From NCBI RefSeq assembly GCF_029893235.1, contig NZ_JARXWE010000008.1:1-64000 (forward strand): a DNA stretch of 64,000 nucleotides, given 5' to 3'. This document shows, piece by piece, positions 61,956 to 64,000 of this stretch. Under the pieces are notes generated by a model, which had not been told where the DNA came from, ran no database searches, and saw only the letters and a list, made by a program, of their open reading frames with translations. The translations under genes and the position numbers were made by a program. Source of the DNA: Dysgonomonas sp. PH5-45 (GTDB lineage: Bacteria; Bacteroidota; Bacteroidia; Bacteroidales; Dysgonomonadaceae). Position 1 is the first letter of the stretch; every line of letters starts with the position of its first letter.

Positions 61956-62462
61956 TTAATCCTTCTTTAATACCGTTTCTATTTCAGCAACATACATTGT
62001 ATGGAAATCTTTTTCAGGATACCATTGGTCTATAAGCTTAGCATCCACAAAAAAGTCGCCATCCCATGGTTGCGAATATAGTTTTTTAGCAATAATAACA
62101 ACCTCGGCTTCATCAAAGAAGGGAACATTGTTTTTGTGCACAACGGTTAGCCCTGCTTTTGCTATCTTATCCTCATCACGCCCCGAAACAGTGCCTAAAT
62201 ATCCCAATTCTTTTTTGAAGTTCTTATCGAATAAGGTGATAGAAAAAGAATCGGCATTGTCTATAAATTCCTTCGTGTAACGCTGTGGGCGTATTACAAC
62301 CGATACCACCTCTTTGTTCCACATTATGCCAAACATACCCCAACTGGCTGTCATGGTGTTTACCTTCCCGTCTTTTTGGGCGGTAACGAGCATCCACTTA
62401 TCTTTTATATCAAAAGGGCTGAATGGAAGCTCCGTTAATTTTATTTCTTTAAAATTATTCAC
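61956..62462 (-). CDS. Flavin reductase family protein
   Basis: 168-residue FMN-binding split-barrel protein: WMLVTAQKDGKVNTMTASWGMFGIMWNKEVV and RPQRYTKEFIDNADSFSITLF are typical. Such proteins bind FMN and reduce it with NAD(P)H or serve in related redox work. It starts 1 bp after the lepA stop, so it is probably co-transcribed with lepA. It is related to the second domain of the exported protein at 55391-56545. Confidence 0.87.
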   Translation of the reverse strand: MNNFKEIKLTELPFSPFDIKDKWMLVTAQKDGKVNTMTASWGMFGIMWNKEVVSVVIRPQRYTKEFIDNADSFSITLFDKNFKKELGYLGTVSGRDEDKIAKAGLTVVHKNNVPFFDEAEVVIIAKKLYSQPWDGDFFVDAKLIDQWYPEKDFHTMYVAEIETVLKKD

Positions 62463-62463
62463 T

Positions 62464-64000
62464 TTAATCCAATTTTAATACTGCTAAAAACGCTTTCTGG
62501 GGAACTTCAACGTTTCCTACTTGTTTCATACGTTTTTTACCTTCTTTTTGTTTTTCAAGAAGCTTACGTTTACGCGATATATCACCTCCGTAACATTTGG
62601 CTGTTACATCTTTACGCACAGCTTTAATAGTTTCGCGGGCTATGATTTTAGCACCGATAGCGGCTTGTATGGCAATGTCGAACTGTTGACGGGGTATAAG
62701 CTCTTTTAGTTTTTCGCACATACGGCGTCCAAAACCAACAGCGTTGTCTACATGCGTCAGGGTAGACAGAGCATCTACCGGTTCGCCATTAAGGAGGATA
62801 TCCAGTTTAACCAACTTTGCCTCACGGTAATCGTGCATGTGATAGTCGAACGAGGCATACCCTTTCGATATACTTTTCAGTTTATCGTAAAAGTCGATAA
62901 CGATTTCGCCCAGAGGTATATCGTAGGTTATTTCTACACGGTCGCCCGAAATATATTCCTGTTTCAATAGTATTCCACGCTTTCCTAAACAAAGCGTCAT
63001 AATAGGGCCTATGTAAGTGGTATTTGTTATGACCGATGCCCTGATATATGGCTCCTCTATATAATCTATAAGGGTTGGTTCGGGCAATCCTGATGGGTTG
63101 TGAACTTCTTTTACACCTCCTTTTTTATCATGAACGAGATACGAAACGTTAGGTACGGTTGTTATCACATCCATGTTAAATTCCCTATCCAAACGCTCTT
63201 GTATGATTTCCATGTGCAGTAAGCCTAAAAATCCGCAACGGAAACCAAAACCAAGGGCAACAGACGATTCGGGCTGAAAAGTAAGCGAGGCATCGTTAAG
63301 TTGCAATTTTTCGAGCGAAGCCCTAAGGTCTTCAAAATCTTCACTTTCGATAGGGTAAACCCCGGCAAAGACCATCGGTTTCACTTCTTCAAAGCCTTCT
63401 ATGGCTTTTTCGCAAGGATTCTTAACATGGGTAATCGTATCGCCAACTTTAACCTCTTTCGATGTTTTGATACCCGAAATAATATAACCTACATCACCAC
63501 ACGTCACTTCGTCTTGGGGCGACATGGTTAACTTCAAAACTCCAACCTCGTCGGCCTCATATTCCTTGCCGGTGGCAAAGAATTTAACCAAGTCTTTTTT
63601 ATGAATAGAGCCATTCACTATCTTGAAGTAAGCAATGATTCCTCTGAAAGAGTTAAAAACAGAATCGAAAATAAGAGCCTGCAAGGGTGCCTCAGGGTTG
63701 CCTTTAGGAGCGGGAACCCGTTCTACGATAGCTTCGAGGATATCCATCACACCTTCGCCGGTTTTACCACTGGCACGGATTATTTCTTCGCGCTTACAGC
63801 CAAGTAATTCAACAATTTGGTCTTCAACCTCTTCGGGCATCGCGCTTGGCAGGTCTATTTTATTGAGAATGGGAATAATCTCCAAATCATTGTCGATTGC
63901 CATATAAAGGTTCGATATGGTTTGAGCTTGTATTCCCTGCGCGGCATCAACTATAAGCAAAGCTCCTTCGCAAGCGGCAATGGAGCGCGAAACCTCGTAC
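62464..64000 (-). CDS. lepA: Elongation factor 4 (LepA), 5' end outside window
   Basis: The visible 511 codons cover most of LepA, a ribosome-bound GTPase. At the right edge the frame reads [27 protein letters not shown], the end of switch II, and [10 protein letters not shown] (G4). The C-terminal LepA domain is complete: [24 protein letters not shown], the region with [26 protein letters not shown], and the end [10 protein letters not shown]. The first ~85 residues with G1 lie beyond 64000, so a methionine start at 63960 is not the true start. Confidence 0.96.
   Translation of the reverse strand, partial: YEVSRSIAACEGALLIVDAAQGIQAQTISNLYMAIDNDLEIIPILNKIDLPSAMPEEVEDQIVELLGCKREEIIRASGKTGEGVMDILEAIVERVPAPKGNPEAPLQALIFDSVFNSFRGIIAYFKIVNGSIHKKDLVKFFATGKEYEADEVGVLKLTMSPQDEVTCGDVGYIISGIKTSKEVKVGDTITHVKNPCEKAIEGFEEVKPMVFAGVYPIESEDFEDLRASLEKLQLNDASLTFQPESSVALGFGFRCGFLGLLHMEIIQERLDREFNMDVITTVPNVSYLVHDKKGGVKEVHNPSGLPEPTLIDYIEEPYIRASVITNTTYIGPIMTLCLGKRGILLKQEYISGDRVEITYDIPLGEIVIDFYDKLKSISKGYASFDYHMHDYREAKLVKLDILLNGEPVDALSTLTHVDNAVGFGRRMCEKLKELIPRQQFDIAIQAAIGAKIIARETIKAVRKDVTAKCYGGDISRKRKLLEKQKEGKKRMKQVGNVEVPQKAFLAVLKLD

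Noticed and set aside
1-64000. CRISPR arrays
   Set aside because: No series of regularly spaced direct repeats was seen; the repeats found are pairs near element ends or before tra genes.

Overview
The window comes from a Bacteroidota chromosome, most likely order Bacteroidales. A Dysgonomonas-like member of the Porphyromonadaceae/Dysgonomonadaceae is my best guess, but genus is inference. The evidence is a Bacteroides-type tra operon, repeated -7 boxes of the form TAnnTTTG, a TamL-type outer-membrane lipoprotein, a DUF4468 protein and IntDOT-like integrases. The first half (1 to about 32.5 kb) is the right-hand part of an integrative conjugative element (ICE). The second half (32.5 to 64 kb) is ordinary chromosome.

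ICE, plus strand: traE, traF, traG, a DUF3876 gene in the traH position, traI, J, K, L, M, N, O, Q, an M23 peptidase (traR position) and a 33-codon membrane peptide. Together they encode a Bacteroidota type IV secretion system. traG, the VirB4-like ATPase, is broken twice. A 2.5 kb group II intron (2508-5008) with its own reverse transcriptase/maturase sits at codon 513; splicing it restores the frame. A 10.15 kb mobilizable element (5449-15599) sits after codon 659, between the Walker A and Walker B parts of the ATPase. Removing both joins the three pieces into one open frame of 831 codons.

Nested element (5440-15599): it carries a TetR regulator and DinB-fold protein under matching palindromic operators, an RteC-like gene frameshifted in an A8 run, a helix-turn-helix protein, a probable oriT, a BfmA/BtgA-type accessory protein and DUF5712 relaxase-like protein, a GNAT-like protein, an AIPR-family protein fused to a cold-shock domain (candidate phage defence), and two tandem tyrosine recombinases. 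Its ends share a 9-bp core with traG and a 15-bp direct repeat that looks like integrase arm sites.

ICE cargo and right end: after the tra genes comes a compact, AT-rich three-gene cassette (GIY-YIG nuclease-like protein, unknown protein, Hanks-type Ser/Thr kinase), which looks like an accessory or defence module. Facing it on the minus strand are DUF3873, PcfJ-like and PcfK-like proteins, other ICE-conserved genes, a lipoprotein, RhuM-like and ORF6N regulators, and the ICE integrase, next to a tRNA-Ser(TGA) gene whose 3' end faces the ICE and is the probable attachment site.

Chromosome: dGTPase, an AAA ATPase plus TOPRIM/DUF4276 pair (OLD-like, possible defence), a coiled-coil membrane protein, mdh, trpS, an IS5-family remnant, a nucleotidyltransferase-like gene, proS, rarA, an exported hypothetical, an RluF-type pseudouridine synthase, tamL, a phosphopantetheinyl transferase, a membrane protein, htpG, an ECF sigma factor, an S9 peptidase, a secreted DUF4468-flavin-reductase-like fusion, mfd, speA, a flavin reductase paralogue and lepA, which runs off the right edge. 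Several clear stem-loop terminators separate these units.
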